Shown: positions 1 through 11,724 of the stretch, piece after piece
Layout: every line of letters starts with the position of its first letter
Position numbering within the stretch: position 1 is the stretch's first letter
Assembly (NCBI RefSeq): GCF_000321225.1
Contig: NW_004451878.1
Span: 260,410-324,409, forward strand
Length of the DNA: 64,000 nucleotides
Direction: 5' to 3'
Source: Odobenus rosmarus divergens
Taxonomy: Eukaryota; Chordata; Mammalia; Carnivora; Odobenidae
Position numbers and translations under genes: made by a program
The notes under the pieces: model-generated
Seen by the model: only the letters and a program-made list of their open reading frames with translations
The model's database searches: none
Told to the model about the DNA's origin: nothing

Positions 1-1528
1 TACTGCATTTGAGATTAACCTTCCAGATGCCATGCATTTTTAAAGGACATTTCGTTCCACATGTCATCTTGTTAATTTTTTTTATTGCCGTCACCCGAGA
101 GTGGTGTGTTAGCTCTACAGACGAGGAAACCGAGCTTCAGCGGAGTTACATCATTCAAGTTGCACACAGGCTAAGCCGTGAAGCCAGGCTCAGGTCCTCT
201 GTCTCCAAGAGCTCCTTCAACTCTTCAAACCCCTGACCGGTCGGCCAAGCCACTGACTGTGGCCAAGACCTCTAAGTAAATCAGGTCCATGTGGGTGGAC
301 GCGGTGTCTGAGGACCGTTCCGCCCACTGGGCCATTCCCAGCCTGGCCACCTGGGATAGAAGACCCGGGAACACCAGAGGTATGGGGCCACCGGGGCAAG
401 ACATTTAACCAAGTTCTGCTGGGCAGAATCAAGAGATCGGATTCTTTGAAGGAACAAAACCCCGGGAGACCCAGGCGGTGTTAGCAAGGGGAGAGCACAG
501 AGCTGTGGCCACTTTTTGGTAAATTCCAGGTTATCCTAGAAAGGGAGGCTGTTCTCAGGGTGTCCGTGAACACTTCACCTGGCAGGTAGTGGCGGGCAAG
601 GCAGGTGAGGTTTGCTGCCCCAGGACTCGTGCTTCCTAAAAAGGTTTCAGTTCTTTCCCATGACTCAGCCTGATTTGAGGCACTTTCTACCGACTTGAGC
701 CTCCGCTTCTTTTTGTGTCATGGAACAGGAGTGGCTCGTGGCTCTGCCAGGCCCATTCCACCCCCCCCCCCCCGCCGAAATAGCTGCCTCCTCTCCTATC
801 TCTGTGGCTGCTGCAGGGCTGAATCCCAAGGCCTACGTCACAGTGGCGGTCCTGAGATGGTGACCTGCTGACCAGCAGGGTGGGGCTGGACCAGCCTGCA
901 GGGAACCAGACAGACAGCGGGCTGAGCTCCTGGGCAGTGTGGCTGCCCCATCCCAGCCAGGGGAGAGGGAGGGCCAGGGATGAGCAGAGCCGACCCAGGG
1001 CCCTCAGGTACTCACCCTAACAGCCCTGACGGCCGGCCCGTGCTTCCCTCTCTTGAACCGCCAGCCCCCCTCTCACACCTCACCAATTTCCAGGCCAGGC
1101 TGGGCTCTCCTGGCAGCTCTTCTGGACTCCATAAAATATCACGTTCAACTCTTGAGAGAAGCAGTGGGGTGGATAATTCACAGCACAGAATAATACGTAA
1201 GTCACTGAGATCTGTTCTGTAGGTGCTCTGAGTGTGTGTGTGTGCGTGGGCACACACGCGCATGTGCATACATTTTCTTCCTTTGTTTTTGGTGCCACAT
1301 TTGCTTTTCTAATTCTATTTCCCTTTCGGGAGCAGGTATCAGCTAAACTCTGACTACGGGAGGTCAGCACTATAATCAATTTATGGAGGTGAGTTTTGCA
1401 GAGTTTCCAAATTCACCATGCATGGTCTAGGTAATCCACCCACAGAAAAATAAAAAATTGTGGTTAATAATTAATAATTCCAGGATAACTGTATATCATG
1501 ATGAATGAATAGAGCAGCTGCTCTGTTT

Positions 1529-1551
1529 CTCTCTCTCTCTCTCTCTCTCTC
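1529..1551. repeat. (CT)n microsatellite
   Basis: About eleven CT units in an uninterrupted run. Confidence 0.95.
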
Positions 1552-1594
1552 AGCAGAATTCTCAGGGCCGGGAGAGAATTTCAGATGTCACCTA

Positions 1595-1760
1595 TGGTAG
1601 TGGTTATCAAATCTTATTGATGATTGCAATTGCCTGGGAAACTTAAAAATGTAGATTCACAGGCCTCACCAAACGTAATGGAATCACAATGCCCAGGTGG
1701 TGGGGCCCGGGAATATGTATTTTAGAAAACCTGTAGTGATGATCTGGATGATAAATTGGG
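1595..1760 (+). mobile_element. MER5A-like hAT-Charlie element
   Basis: Segments such as AATTGCCTGGGAAACTTAAA, ATGTAGATTCACAGGCCTCA and GGTGGTGGGGCCCGGGAATA follow the order of the MER5A consensus (CACCTGGGAGCTTTTAAAA, GGGTGGGGCCCAGGAATCTG). It is an ancient fossil of a small DNA transposon without coding capacity. Confidence 0.8.
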
Positions 1761-2306
1761 TTTAGGAGCCTGGTCTGTGTCCCCCCCAGATGGGCAGGAC
1801 ATCTATTGGCCTTCTTAACATGCCTGTGTCTCCAGGTCTTTTTCTCCATTGATGTGTTTGAATATGCCTTTTGCCCTTATCCTCCACACTGGAGCCCGCC
1901 AGCCGTCAGCTCCTCTCTGGGCAGCCCAAGACATTATTTATTAACACGCCAGGACTCCGGGCCTCAGAGCAGCTATTCCACGCCTTCTGGCTCCTATGAC
2001 CCTCCTCCCCTCCTCTCTGCACCGCAAGTGGTGGGGGGCAGGGTATTGGGATGCAGGATGCAGGTGCCACAGTGAGCAGAGAACAGAAGGCCATTGGCAG
2101 CAAAACCTGGGCATGCAACTCTTGGTTTAAGGAACCAGCAATGGTTCTCAACTGCTAGAACGGGTGCATCTAGGGCCTGCCCCGTAGTGGGCACCGCACA
2201 GTTTCTGTTGAATGAATGGAATGAATAAAAGGATCATTTCTAGGGCTTGCGGAAGGATCAGAGGGTAGGAAGACCCTAGCCAGGGTGGGGGTTGGAGGGT
2301 CTTTAC

Positions 2307-2478
2307 CAGATTGTCCAGTTCTGGGTCATCGCTGAAGAAGGGTTTGTGCTCCTGTTCCTGCTGGTGGACAAAGTTCTCGATGTCCACATCAAAGCTGGCG
2401 GAGGTGATGCACTCTGAGCCCTGGGTGGCCTGTTCACATTTCTCAAACAGCAGCGTCAGGAGCGGGAAAAGAGGGTGC
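2307..2478 (-). CDS. PKNOX2: PKNOX2 third coding exon (codon 76 to 133, start of MEIS/PKNOX N-terminal domain)
   Basis: This 172-bp exon completes Arg76 (AG|G) and encodes residues 77-133, from HPLFPLLTLLFEKCEQATQG to KPFFSDDPELDNL. The acceptor is cttgatgtccccacag before 2478 and the donor is CTG|gtaaag after 2307, leaving phase 0. The HPLFPLLxLLFEKCE motif is the hallmark of the MEIS/PREP N-terminal homology region that binds PBX and controls PBX nuclear retention. QATQGSECITSASFDVDIENF with HQQEQEHKPFF separates PKNOX2 from PKNOX1 and from MEIS1-3, so the paralogue call is firm. The next exon (starting MVKAIQVL in the family) was looked for between 1 and 2306 and is not there, so the gene continues beyond the left edge. 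The frame reads through into the intron with VK then diverges, which confirms the donor. Confidence 0.97.
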
Positions 2479-3429
2479 CTGTGGGGACATCAAGAGCTCA
2501 CACATGCGCACACACAGAGACCTGCTGCTGGCTGGGCTCAGAAGCCACCAGGGCCCCTTTCCCACACTCCTGTCACTTCTCCCAAGGTCCTGCTTCTTGA
2601 GAACATTCCCCAGTCCCCATGCCAGCCTGGATGGCAGCACCTCATGCCCTGGCATGGAGGATCCAGTGTTCCAGTTTCTGGAGCCTTAGAGGCTCTATTC
2701 CTCCCCTCTGGGTGCCTAACTTTTCTCTTTGGTCAGATAAGCTGCGTGGATATCTGGTGAGAGATGAGGGGTATAAGCCTTCACAGAAGTAAGTGTCCAT
2801 TTCTGGTTCAAGGTCAACCTGGGAAGGACATATAGGAAGTGTCCAGAAAAGTCCTGGACGTGAGCAGTAGTGGTGGGTCACAGACTCATTCTTGGCCGTC
2901 TGGAGCCAGCTGAGGGCAGCAGATGTGCTCATGTGTGCGTCTACCATTGTACACAGAGGGATGTGTGTGAGCTCGAATACACGTCCACACACGGTGGGCA
3001 GGTGTCTCCACCTGTCCTGCATCCACTGGCTGACTCAGTTTAGGTCACACACCCCAGTTACACGTATGACATCTCCCTGCACCTTTCTATCAGTGCACAC
3101 TTAGCACAACCGTGACTCAATGATTATCAGCATCGCCGTTCTCTTCCAAGAAAGTCCCCGTTTTAATGATCACTGTATCCTTAGGATGTTGCCCTGCATG
3201 CTCATAGCAGGTGCTTACTAAATGTTTGGTGGCGGATGATGAATCAGCAAATGAAGACAGCGTGGGTGTGAGCATGTGTGAGCATGTGGGTGTCGTTCCG
3301 GGATGCATTATGTAAGCCGGAGTGCCTACTTCAGTGCCTGACTGACCCTAGGGGTCCTCGATTAGACATCACCAAGTCTGGGAAGCTTCCTTCACTCCCC
3401 TGCCCCTAGCCTCTGCTGATGGCTCTCTG

Positions 3430-3580
3430 AGCTGTTTGTTTTATTATTGGCCTTCCTCACTAGACTGTGAGCTAGATGATGGCAAGAGCCAAGCCCACCT
3501 TACTCTTCACTGTATCCAGAGTCTGGAAGAGGTATGTGGATCCCATGAAATATTTATTGCATATTATATGTGCGTGTCTA
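3430..3580 (+). repeat. L2 LINE 3' fragment
   Basis: CTAGACTGTGAGCTAGATGA, CTTCACTGTATCCAGAGTCT and GAAATATTTATTG match the L2 tail. Confidence 0.75.
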
Positions 3581-3869
3581 TTTGCACATTGTTCTTATTT
3601 CTCCGCAGCACGTGTGAACAATGAGGTCTTAGCATCCAGCATGGGTGCATGTGTTTGCACAGATTGTGGACCCTGGACCTGCAGCCTTATTCCCTTCCAC
3701 TGAGATTCCGAAAGAGCATCTGCCCATCCCTCTCTGGGCTCTCCTCAGTCCCTTGGGACCACACAATCCAGCCCTTTTCTTTTTGATTAAGCCCTGCTTG
3801 CTGGGAGAGGAGGAAGTTTGTGTGTTGGGCCTGGCACTCAGGCCTCTGCCAATAGGCATGTTCTAGCCA

Positions 3870-4077
3870 GCATGGTCTAAAAGAACTTTCTGCAATGATG
3901 GAAATGTTCTACAATCTCCTCTGTCCAATATGGTAGCCACTAACTACAGGAGGCCAAGGGACACTTGAAATAGGACTGTGGTGCCCGCAACACTGAATTT
4001 TAAATTTATCTAATTTTAACTAATTTTAATGTAAATAGCCACATGTGGCTAATGGCTACCATATTGGAGAACACAGT
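3870..4077. mobile_element. Non-autonomous hAT-type DNA transposon remnant (MER family)
   Basis: A 16-bp perfect inverted repeat (TCCAATATGGTAGCCA at 3924-3939, its complement at 4053-4068) flanks an AT-rich centre. The flanks AGAACTTTCTGCAATGATGG and CCACATGTGGCTAATGGCTA are typical of a widespread mammalian MER element. I am confident of the type but not of the exact family name. Confidence 0.75.
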
Positions 4078-4599
4078 AAGTCTTGAAAAGGCAAACAGAC
4101 CATGCGTTTTCCCTTCTAGTATGCTACGAACACAGCACGAGGAAGACTGACTAGCCAGCCTACACAGTGTTTGTATGTAGATGAGGGACCCCTTAACAGC
4201 CTGTCCCATGCTGGGATTCTAATAATTCTGGGCAAAAAGACAGAAGGTGCTCAGTTCCATCCACACTCACACCTACACCTACTGGGCATTCTACTCAGGC
4301 TCAGGGGCAGTGGCGGATGAGGAGAGATACATTCCTGCTTTGGATGAGCCGCTTGGTGCCCCTGGACACCATCTCCCGACCCTTGTTTTGGGAGCTGTTG
4401 CATAAACAGTGGGACCCCCAGGCTGCAGCCTAGGTTACAGTCTGGAGAAGAAAAAGGGTCAATGCGTGAGGCCGGTGCATGGGCAGCCCCCCATGGCTAG
4501 AATATCCATTCGGCTCCGACAGGAAGCTGGTAGGGCAAACAATGGGTTTCCCTTACCCAGCCGGCTGAAGACAAAGAGAAAACCAGGTGCAGGGGTTAA

Positions 4600-4935
4600 A
4601 CTCCAGTGTAAGTCTTCATTTGCAGGCACTAATACCGTAGCATATTATAGTCTAATCTAACCTGATCCCAGTTTAATGCAAGATTCTCCTGGCCCTGAGT
4701 GGAATACCAAAGAAAGCCTCAGTGGCTGTAATTTAAGCAGAGCCCTGCAGTGGTTTAGCTGAGGGACATGAAAGGCAAATTCCAGACGGTGTTATGAATT
4801 ATTGCGCCTTATGAACCTTCCTACTCTCAACAGATGCCTGCTGCCATTTAAACAGCCACTAGATCAATTAGGAATGAAAGGCACAAATCGACTCTGTACA
4901 AGGGCACTAAATTACCAGGAACTAATAATCCGCGG
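4600..4935. promoter_or_regulatory. Candidate conserved noncoding element
   Basis: Repeat-free block of balanced composition with several TAATTT/AATTA motifs (CTGTAATTTAAGCAG, TATGAATTATTGCGCC, GATCAATTAGGAATG, CACTAAATTACCAGG), unlike the GT-rich tract that follows. No coding similarity. Confidence 0.33.
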
Positions 4936-5059
4936 CATCATGCCAGGTGGTGGGGGGGTGCAGCCCCCGCCCCAGCCCCGCAGTAGCCGCCGGTCACCGC
5001 ACGCTCCTTCCTCCCTGGTTGCAGGGAGGGTGGGCAGCGGCTGCAGGGGGAGCGGACGG

Positions 5060-5345
5060 CCTCTGCGTGTGCATGCGTGTGCATGCGTATGCACCCGGCT
5101 TGAATGTGGGCTGTCGATGAGAGCAGGTGTGAGTGTTGTCCAAGCGTCCTGTCCCGTGTGTTGGTTTTGTGCGCGCGCACAGTGCGTCTGTGCAGGATGC
5201 AGGCACATATGGGTTGTGGGTATGAAAGCCGGGGGCGGGTTTTGCGTGCTGTGAGTACAGTGCGCATATGCCCTATATCGTATGCAGTGTGTGTGCATGC
5301 GTTACATGTTATTTGTATGCAGTATGTGTGAGGGGTTTGCGGGTT
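5060..5345. repeat. Degenerate GT/GCATGC-rich tract
   Basis: Repeated TGTGCATGCGTGTGCATGCG, GTGCGCGCGCACAGTG and TATGCAGTGTGTGTGCATGC give a long, mostly purine-pyrimidine alternating region. The long reading frames on both strands here are products of this composition, not genes. Confidence 0.75.
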
Positions 5346-5459
5346 CTGTGTACACAGCATGAATGCCATGTGGGGCGGGGAAGAGGGATGGGGTCTCCCA
5401 GCATTAGAGTTCAGGTAGGCGGGGAGAGCAGTCTTCTTTGCCACCGTCCTTGACCCTGC

Positions 5460-5720
5460 AGGGCAGAGAGTAGTCAGGGAGGGCCTCTCTGAGGAGGTGA
5501 CATTTAAGTTAAGCTTCAAATGATGAGGAGGCCGTCAGGCAGAGATCTGAGGGAGGGGCATTCCAAACAGGAAAAAAAAGCAAAGCATTTAAGATAGGAA
5601 GGAGCTTGGCTTGTTTCTAGAACAAAATCCAGATAAGTGTGTGTGGAGTGAGGTAGGCAGGATGGGAATGGAAGGACATGAGGTTGAGGAGAGAAGCAGG
5701 TGTTAGATCACAGGCGGGAG
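5460..5720 (-). repeat. L2-like LINE segment, minus strand
   Basis: GGGAGGGCCTCTCTGAGGAG followed by GTGACATTTAAGTTAAGCTT, GGGCATTCCAAACAGGAAAA and GCAAAGCATTTAAGATAGG is a common mammalian repeat motif, which I take as reversed L2. The family assignment is less sure than its repeat nature. Confidence 0.6.
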
Positions 5721-5842
5721 GGTGAGGAAGGATGGGGACATTGTCACGCACACTGGGGAACAATGTGCACCTTCTATGCAGAGCCGCAGCATGGGCCCTT
5801 TTTATAAACTTCTTACTTCCAGGTGTCAGATCTCCCCAGAAC

Positions 5843-5894
5843 GTGTGTGTGTATGTGTGTGTGTACGTGTGTGTGTACGCGTGTGTGTGTGTGT
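5843..5894. repeat. (GT)n microsatellite, interrupted
   Basis: GT units broken by TATG and TACG interruptions over about 50 bp. Confidence 0.95.
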
Positions 5895-6819
5895 ATCCAT
5901 GTGTGAGGGCATATCTGGGGTGTTTTCTGTGGCTTCTGCTATCTCTCAGAAGAAAGAAACATACTTTCTATTGCCGCCTCCCCCCGCCCCCAATTTAACC
6001 AGGGGCCCCTGGAGCACAGAGCAGACCTCTCGTGGATGCTGGCATGGCCCCCTCTCTCCAGCCCCTCCCCACCGGGGCCACATCATCAGCTCCCAAATCT
6101 CTCTTCTCAGATACCACGCTCCCCAGATTCCTGCTTCTGCCCACTCTGATCCCTGGATCCCTGAGCCCAGGGGCTCAGATGGCACCCGAGCTTGCCCACA
6201 GCTTTTGTACAAATGTTAGCCAGGGTCAGTGGGCTGCCTGTGGCTCCCATGTTCTAGCCTCCTGGATCCCTCGATAAACCCAGACTGCCACCTGCTACCT
6301 CAAGCGTGGGGACCCTGGAGACACTCTGCACCTCCCCCCGCCGAGAAACAGGCTGTTTCCCAACAAGCCGGCTGGGTTCTAGGCTTCAGTCATGCTATGC
6401 GCTCCTCTGAGGCCCAGTTCCAGCCCCTTCCCCAGCTGCCTGGCCTATGGCTTGACCTGTATTTCTAAGCTACCCTCCAACATCACCCCAGAAGGCTGGC
6501 GATGAGGCCGGAAGCCACTGCTGCAGGCTTGGGGTAGGGTGGGGTGAATAGGGCAGGGACCACGGGAGCTGGGCATCTTAGCCACCAGGGATATGAATGG
6601 GCCTGTCTGAACCAGGCGGGGGATGGGAAGGATTTCCAGGTAGGTGTGAGATTTGCTTCTTTATCCTTGGCCTACACCGAGCTTCAGTTTGTCCAGCTAC
6701 AATGGGTTTTAAGGAGTTCCTTTCCCTGCTGTCCGGATCTGTCCCATTGTGAATCAATACCCTTCAGAGGCTAGAAGCAGGAATGTGGAAACTCAGTCCC
6801 CAGTGCCCAGGCGATGATG

Positions 6820-7190
6820 AACAAGATATGAAAGATGGCCGTTAGACTTTATTTCCAAAGAGTGGAGGACATTTGACCTCCATAAGAGCTCACCTTCTCC
6901 TTCCCAGATCTTTCTCCACTCTTCTCCCCCTGTCGCCTCCCGCCTGACTGCCCCCTCCACCCCAATCTCTCTTAAGCCGTTCAAAATTTGGAGGAAATAA
7001 ATCTCACTGCACTAATTCAGTGAGAGTTTGAGCCTCGTCAGTGCAGAACAAATAAAAGGAGTGAACTGGCATGACATTTTACTGCAGAAGAGAGGTCGTT
7101 TCCAGCCACTAATAAAAAGGATTTGACACAGACTAATAAAGAGAAATGAATTTCTCTAATGGCCTAATTTAGCACATTCAGCACTGTGCC
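6820..7190. promoter_or_regulatory. Candidate conserved noncoding element
   Basis: Repeat-free, AT-rich block with CACTAATTCAGTGAGAG, two CTAATAAA motifs (CCACTAATAAAAAGG and GACTAATAAAGAG), the inverted repeat AGAGAAATGAATTTCTCT (7140-7157) and GGCCTAATTTAGCAC. Confidence 0.33.
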
Positions 7191-8834
7191 TCTGCCTGGG
7201 TGCTGGGGGGTGGTGAGAGCCGTGAGTGCGGACAGAGCCTGGAGCAGGGCAGACGCGGGGAGAGGGTTAGAAGAGATGATCTCAAATAACATTTTATTAT
7301 TTCTTTTTTCTTTTCTGAGCCCCTACCCCCACCCCCACCCACATCACCTCTCCTCAGGAGCAACTGAACCAAAATCAAGCTCAAGATAGGCAGTTTCTGT
7401 TAACGATCCAAAGAAATAAAGAACCGCTCTCCCCAGAACTGCAGTCTCGTGCTAGCTTAAGAAGGTGATTAAACCGGATGTGTTGATTTCTATAGGGGTT
7501 TAAGCCATCGTTTGGTTTAATTACTTCTGACATTTCTGCCTTTGCTTTTTTTTTTTTTTCCACATCACCCATTTGCTGGCCTGGAATGCCCAGTTTGGGG
7601 CCGGGCTGTGTGGGGCTGCCCCCCCGGGGGGCAGATTGGAGATGGGGCGGGATTTTGGCTGAAGCCCTTGGCAGTGGTGAACACCATCCTCTCTCCAGCA
7701 GCCGAGGGGCTGAGCGACCCCTTGCTCCAGCCCCAGTTTTTCTTCAGGGCAAAGCCATGCTGCCCATTCTGCTCCTCTCCTGGTGAGGCTTCTGAGAGCC
7801 TCCTTGGGGGGGGCGAGCCTCAACACCACCATCTTATGCCTCCCCACCTCAGGACAGATATTCTTAACATAAGTTGGCCTGATAGGTTTCTCCAACACTT
7901 TCAAAGGTCTCCCAGGGATGGAAACCATCACATCTTTGGTAATTCATATACTCATCCCTGACTTCAGGTTCCCCTATAAGGCTGAAGCTCGTTTCCTTTT
8001 GTTAAAAGGACTCGAGAAAAGACAGTTGGACCCTTTTCTGCTTCTCCTCCTTCCTCCTTGGACAACCTGGGTTTTTTGGAAATAAAAAAAAATTTTTTTT
8101 TAACACGTCTTCCTGCTTATAGGACCAGAAATACAGAAGCAGAGACAGGAAAAAGTTAGAAAGAATGCAAAAATACAGAGCTTCAGGAAAGCTCAGATGC
8201 AAAGAACACAAGAGACAGACAGAGACTAGATCCGTGGACAGGCTGGGGGCGGGGCGCGTGCAGGAGGGTCACACGCAGCGGGGCACATTAGTGTTGAGTT
8301 CTCTTTCTGGGTGATAAACCTTGTGATTCACAGTCACGCCACTCCGTCACTTCTGAGCCTCTCAGCCATCCCTTCCCTTGTGACCTTGGCTAGGACTGCA
8401 GACCTCAATTATGGGTCCAGCCAAGTGTGTGGCAGCCTGCCTGGCCGTCCACCTCCTCTCCCTGTCACTGACCTTGGAGCCCCCAGGCCTGTCCTGCACC
8501 TGACCTCAGAGCCCAGGCTCATCTGGCTGGGGGGAAGATGGGCAGAGGAGCCTCAGTGTCAGCCCTCACCCCCTCCCCGGGCCCTGGCTGCTTCTTCCAA
8601 TGGGAAGAGGGGCCAGAGCCTCCAAGGCCCTCCCTAGCTGGGATGAGGGATGGACTGTTCAGATGGTGAAATGGTTGGTAAGAGAGCAAAATTTCGGGGT
8701 GGAGATGTTCAGTGATGAGCTGGTGGGACAGCGGCCTGGTCAGGGTCAGACTGCTGCAGAGGACATGAGTCCATTGGCCAGGGAGGTGGGGGAAGGTGGG
8801 AAAAGCAATGACCAGGCTCGCTCTGCGGCCACAC

Positions 8835-8884
8835 NNNNNNNNNNNNNNNNNNNNNNNNNNNNNNNNNNNNNNNNNNNNNNNNNN
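8835..8884. other. Assembly gap (50 N)
   Basis: Fifty Ns. The two flanks share no duplication that I can see, so real sequence of unknown length is probably missing. Confidence 0.99.
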
Positions 8885-9544
8885 TGTCTCCACTGACAAA
8901 CACACTGCAGGTCTCAGTTGCCAAAGGCCCACCACCTTGGAAACTCTACCCCGGGGGCTGGCACTTTGATCCTTTATTTCTAGTGCCTCAGGTCAGAGGT
9001 CGCTGGGATCAGAGAATCACAGACAATACCCTAGAGCCACCTTCTGGGATGGCCCCCTGTCTTTTTCCTGGGCCCCTATTCAGGGCCAAGAAGCTCCATT
9101 ACAAGTATTCATTCTGGCAACTATCGTGAAATTTCTCCAAGATGCTAATAAACTAATAAAGTTCACATCCTCAGATGAACATTCCAGGGGCTTCAGGGTG
9201 TGGCCCCAGACTTCTTTTCAGTATTTTTTTCTTAACAGAGTTGGCAGAGAATGTGGTGTTGGCCAGACAGCAGGTGGCCCCTGGGTCCTTGTCTCTTCAC
9301 TAACCCCCTTCACCAACTCAGGCAAACTGGACTGCTCACCTTTGCCCCTGCTGCTCCTGTCACTGGAACTGTGTTCCTGCATCTCTCCCTGTCCCTTCTC
9401 ATCATCTTCAGTATCCATCTCAAGATGCCACCCATTCTACCAAGGCTTCCTAGTGGCTCTCTCCAGCAAGAAAACCGTGGCCTCCTTGGAAGCATCCTAG
9501 GAAATGCTTTGGGGTTTCTATCCTGACCTTGCTTACAGTTTAGG

Positions 9545-9750
9545 GTGAGAAGCTCAGTGGTCCGAAATAAGCATAGACTTTGGAGTGAGACAGCTGTGTG
9601 ACTTGGGGGCAGGTTACTGAATTTTTCTGAGCCTCAGTTTCCTCTTTTATAAAGCAGGGCTAACATCACCTACCACGCAGGTTATCGTAAAGATTCAATG
9701 AAGAAACACACAGAAATGTCTGGCACTTAGTAAGCTATCAATTAATGCTT
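9545..9750 (+). repeat. MIR SINE
   Basis: The copy preserves GACTTTGGAGTGAGACAGCT, TGTGTGACTTGGGGGCAGGT, CTGAGCCTCAGTTTCCTCTT and TCTGGCACTTAGTAAGCTAT in MIR order. It is near full length, ancient and tRNA-derived. Confidence 0.9.
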
Positions 9751-10044
9751 GTTCCATTTCCCTGGAAAGGTGTGTGGGCACCTTTTTTATTCAGAGCAAC
9801 ATTGACACCATCAGCTCCAATAAATTTCTATTCCCATATCCACTGCCTCATTTGGCAGGGAAAACAAGCCCACATGCCAATTCAAATAGAGGCACAGAGA
9901 GAGGAGGAGGGGAGGCAACGTACAATTTATCAGAACTCAGAACCTCTTTTTTTTTTTTTAACCAAAAAAGCACTGCCAGTAAGAATTTATTTTTATTTCC
10001 CTTATGACACTCATTAAATTCTACTAACTATAGTTGTATGTGCA

Positions 10045-10180
10045 CAGATCTGTCTTCCTCACTATGTGGTGAGCTGCTCTGGTCCACGAGCTTGTATTCT
10101 CTCTTTTTGAATTCCCAAGGGTCAAGCACAGTGCCTGGCACACAAGAGAGGATCAATAAATATTTGGTGAATCAATGAGT
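10045..10180 (+). repeat. L2 LINE 3' end
   Basis: AAGCACAGTGCCTGGCACAC followed by GGATCAATAAATATTTGGTG and AATCAATGAG is the L2 terminus. The preceding TGAGCTGCTCTGGTCCACGA is a diverged version of the same tail. Confidence 0.85.
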
Positions 10181-10740
10181 GGGAACAAATGAACCATGGG
10201 AGGGAAGGTTCTAAGACACAGTCCTCAAGTTCTTTCGGGCTCAGAATCCACCCCTGGATTCTGATCAGACATTGCCATCTGGCAGCTTCTAGCTACAATG
10301 GCGACAAAAGGACCTGTCTTCTTTGGGCTCTGCTGGGTCTGCGAGGGGGTGGGGGCTGGCAGGGTCCTGGAGGGAGGGGGGGTGAATGTGAAGGAAGAGC
10401 TCGCCTGGCCTTCCATTTCTCCTCCCCTCGAAGGCACCAGATGGAGAGAGTGGAGTGGGGTGGGGGAGAACGAGCCAGCAGCTCCTGGTTGGATGTATTT
10501 TTACTTCAGGTGTGACGTTGAAACCATGCGGGTGTATTTTTAGTCCTGCCTAGTGGGTGGTGTGTTCGCCTGGGTTGCCTTGGAGAGGACTTCTTCGTGT
10601 TGCTAAATCGGAATCGCATCTGCTAGGGTTCCTGGGCTCCAACCAGCTCTCCTCCCCCAGGTGGATGGACAGGTCCATTCTTGGCAAGGGTGGGGCTCAG
10701 AGCAGGCCACAGTCTGCTCTGTCCCCGTCCCTTCGCCCCC

Positions 10741-10783
10741 ACACACTCACACACACACACACCCCTCCCTCCAGCACCTTAAA

Positions 10784-10821
<38 letters not shown>

Positions 10822-10828
10822 TAAAAAA
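10741..10828. repeat. (CA)n followed by (AAT)n microsatellite
   Basis: A CA run at 10741-10762 is followed, after a short spacer, by about thirteen AAT units at 10784-10822 and A-rich sequence. It is likely polymorphic. Confidence 0.95.
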
Positions 10829-10904
10829 TGTGAGATCTCAACGAAGTGATTGCTGAGGCGAGTCTGCAAGGGCAAGAATACAAACAACCTAAAACTTGAG
10901 GCCT

Positions 10905-11290
10905 GCTAGGATCTCATGTCCAGCCCCTTCGTTTTAAGGAGAATTGACTCAGGCACAGAGAAGGGAAGTGTCTTTCCCACGGGCAGCTAGTGAGAGGCAG
11001 TCAGAGCTTCTGTCCAAGGCACCAGAGGTTCAGTCTGGGGGACGGGGCGTTGTGGGGAGGGCGCTCTGTCCCTGCTGCCTTGGTCACTGGCAGTGACTGC
11101 ACACACCCCCCACACACTTGGTGGCACTTTGTAAGTTACGAAGCGCTTTTCCCTGTGCTTACTGCACTCAAACACTCAATATCCTTCTTATTCCTATTTT
11201 ACCAATTAGCAAACTGAGAAGCGTGTAGTTAAATAATGATATCAAGCTAGTAAGTGACTGAGTAGAGATTGAAATCTGGGTACCCAAACT
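10905..11290 (-). repeat. MIR/MIR3-type fragments, minus strand
   Basis: The first fragment has GAATTGACTCAGGCACAGAG and the GGGCAGCTAGTGAGAGGCAG tail. The second, from about 11130, has ATTTTACCAATTAGCAAACT, AATGATATCAAGCTAGTAAG and GAGATTGAAATCTGGGTACC. Both are reversed MIR cores. Confidence 0.65.
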
Positions 11291-11724
11291 CCAAATTTTT
11301 TGTTCTTCCCCCTCTCCTGTGTATTGCTGAAATCACTTCCTCCTTCTCCCTTTTTCTCTTCTGTCCTTGGGGTCGCAGACCTGAGCCGCCATGTTTACCC
11401 TTTGAGCATCAAGATCATCGCAGCGCAAGAGAATCTCTGTCTTGTCAAATGAGTTTCCAAAAGAATCTTCTCTCATAATAATCATATTTCTGCGTGTTTG
11501 GGGAGGGCTTTTACATGTTTGCAGATCTTTCGGGTCCTCGTTTGGTGCCTACCCTATGAGGAAGGGGGACAGCTTATCTAAAGAGGTTAAATAATTTGCC
11601 CAGCGGTAGGGTCAGAATTTAGACAGAAGTCTTAGTCTTATGTTCTTTCCATTTCACCATGAAATGGACTAGTGCTTGAGAAAATCAGAGAGTGGCACCA
11701 TGGTTAAAAGAAGGGCGAGACTGG

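Larger units (their letters stand above)
1..2306 (-). other. PKNOX2: PKNOX2 intron after the third coding exon (partial)
   Basis: This is intronic sequence with no recognisable exon. It holds a MIR-like remnant near 100-205 (reversed core GACGAGGAAACCGAGCTTCA), a poly-C run near 762-774, a short GT tract near 1234-1244, an AT-rich block at 1420-1500, a CT microsatellite at 1529-1551, a MER5A-like DNA transposon at 1595-1760 and an L2-like tail near 2185-2230 (TTGAATGAATGGAATGAA). The remaining sequence shows nothing I can name. Confidence 0.8.

Noticed and set aside
1..2306. Possible fourth coding exon of PKNOX2 (family motif MVKAIQVLRIHLLELEKV)
   Set aside because: No minus-strand frame in this interval encodes anything like it; the exon must lie beyond the left edge.
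2311..2760. Plus-strand 149-codon frame over the third PKNOX2 exon
   Set aside because: It is the antisense shadow of the real minus-strand exon.
4938..5519. 193-codon frame on the minus strand and overlapping frames on the plus strand
   Set aside because: They arise from the degenerate GT/GCATGC tract; the protein is His/Thr/Cys-rich low complexity.
8781..8935. Possible duplication at the first N gap
   Set aside because: The sequences on either side of 8835-8884 do not match each other.
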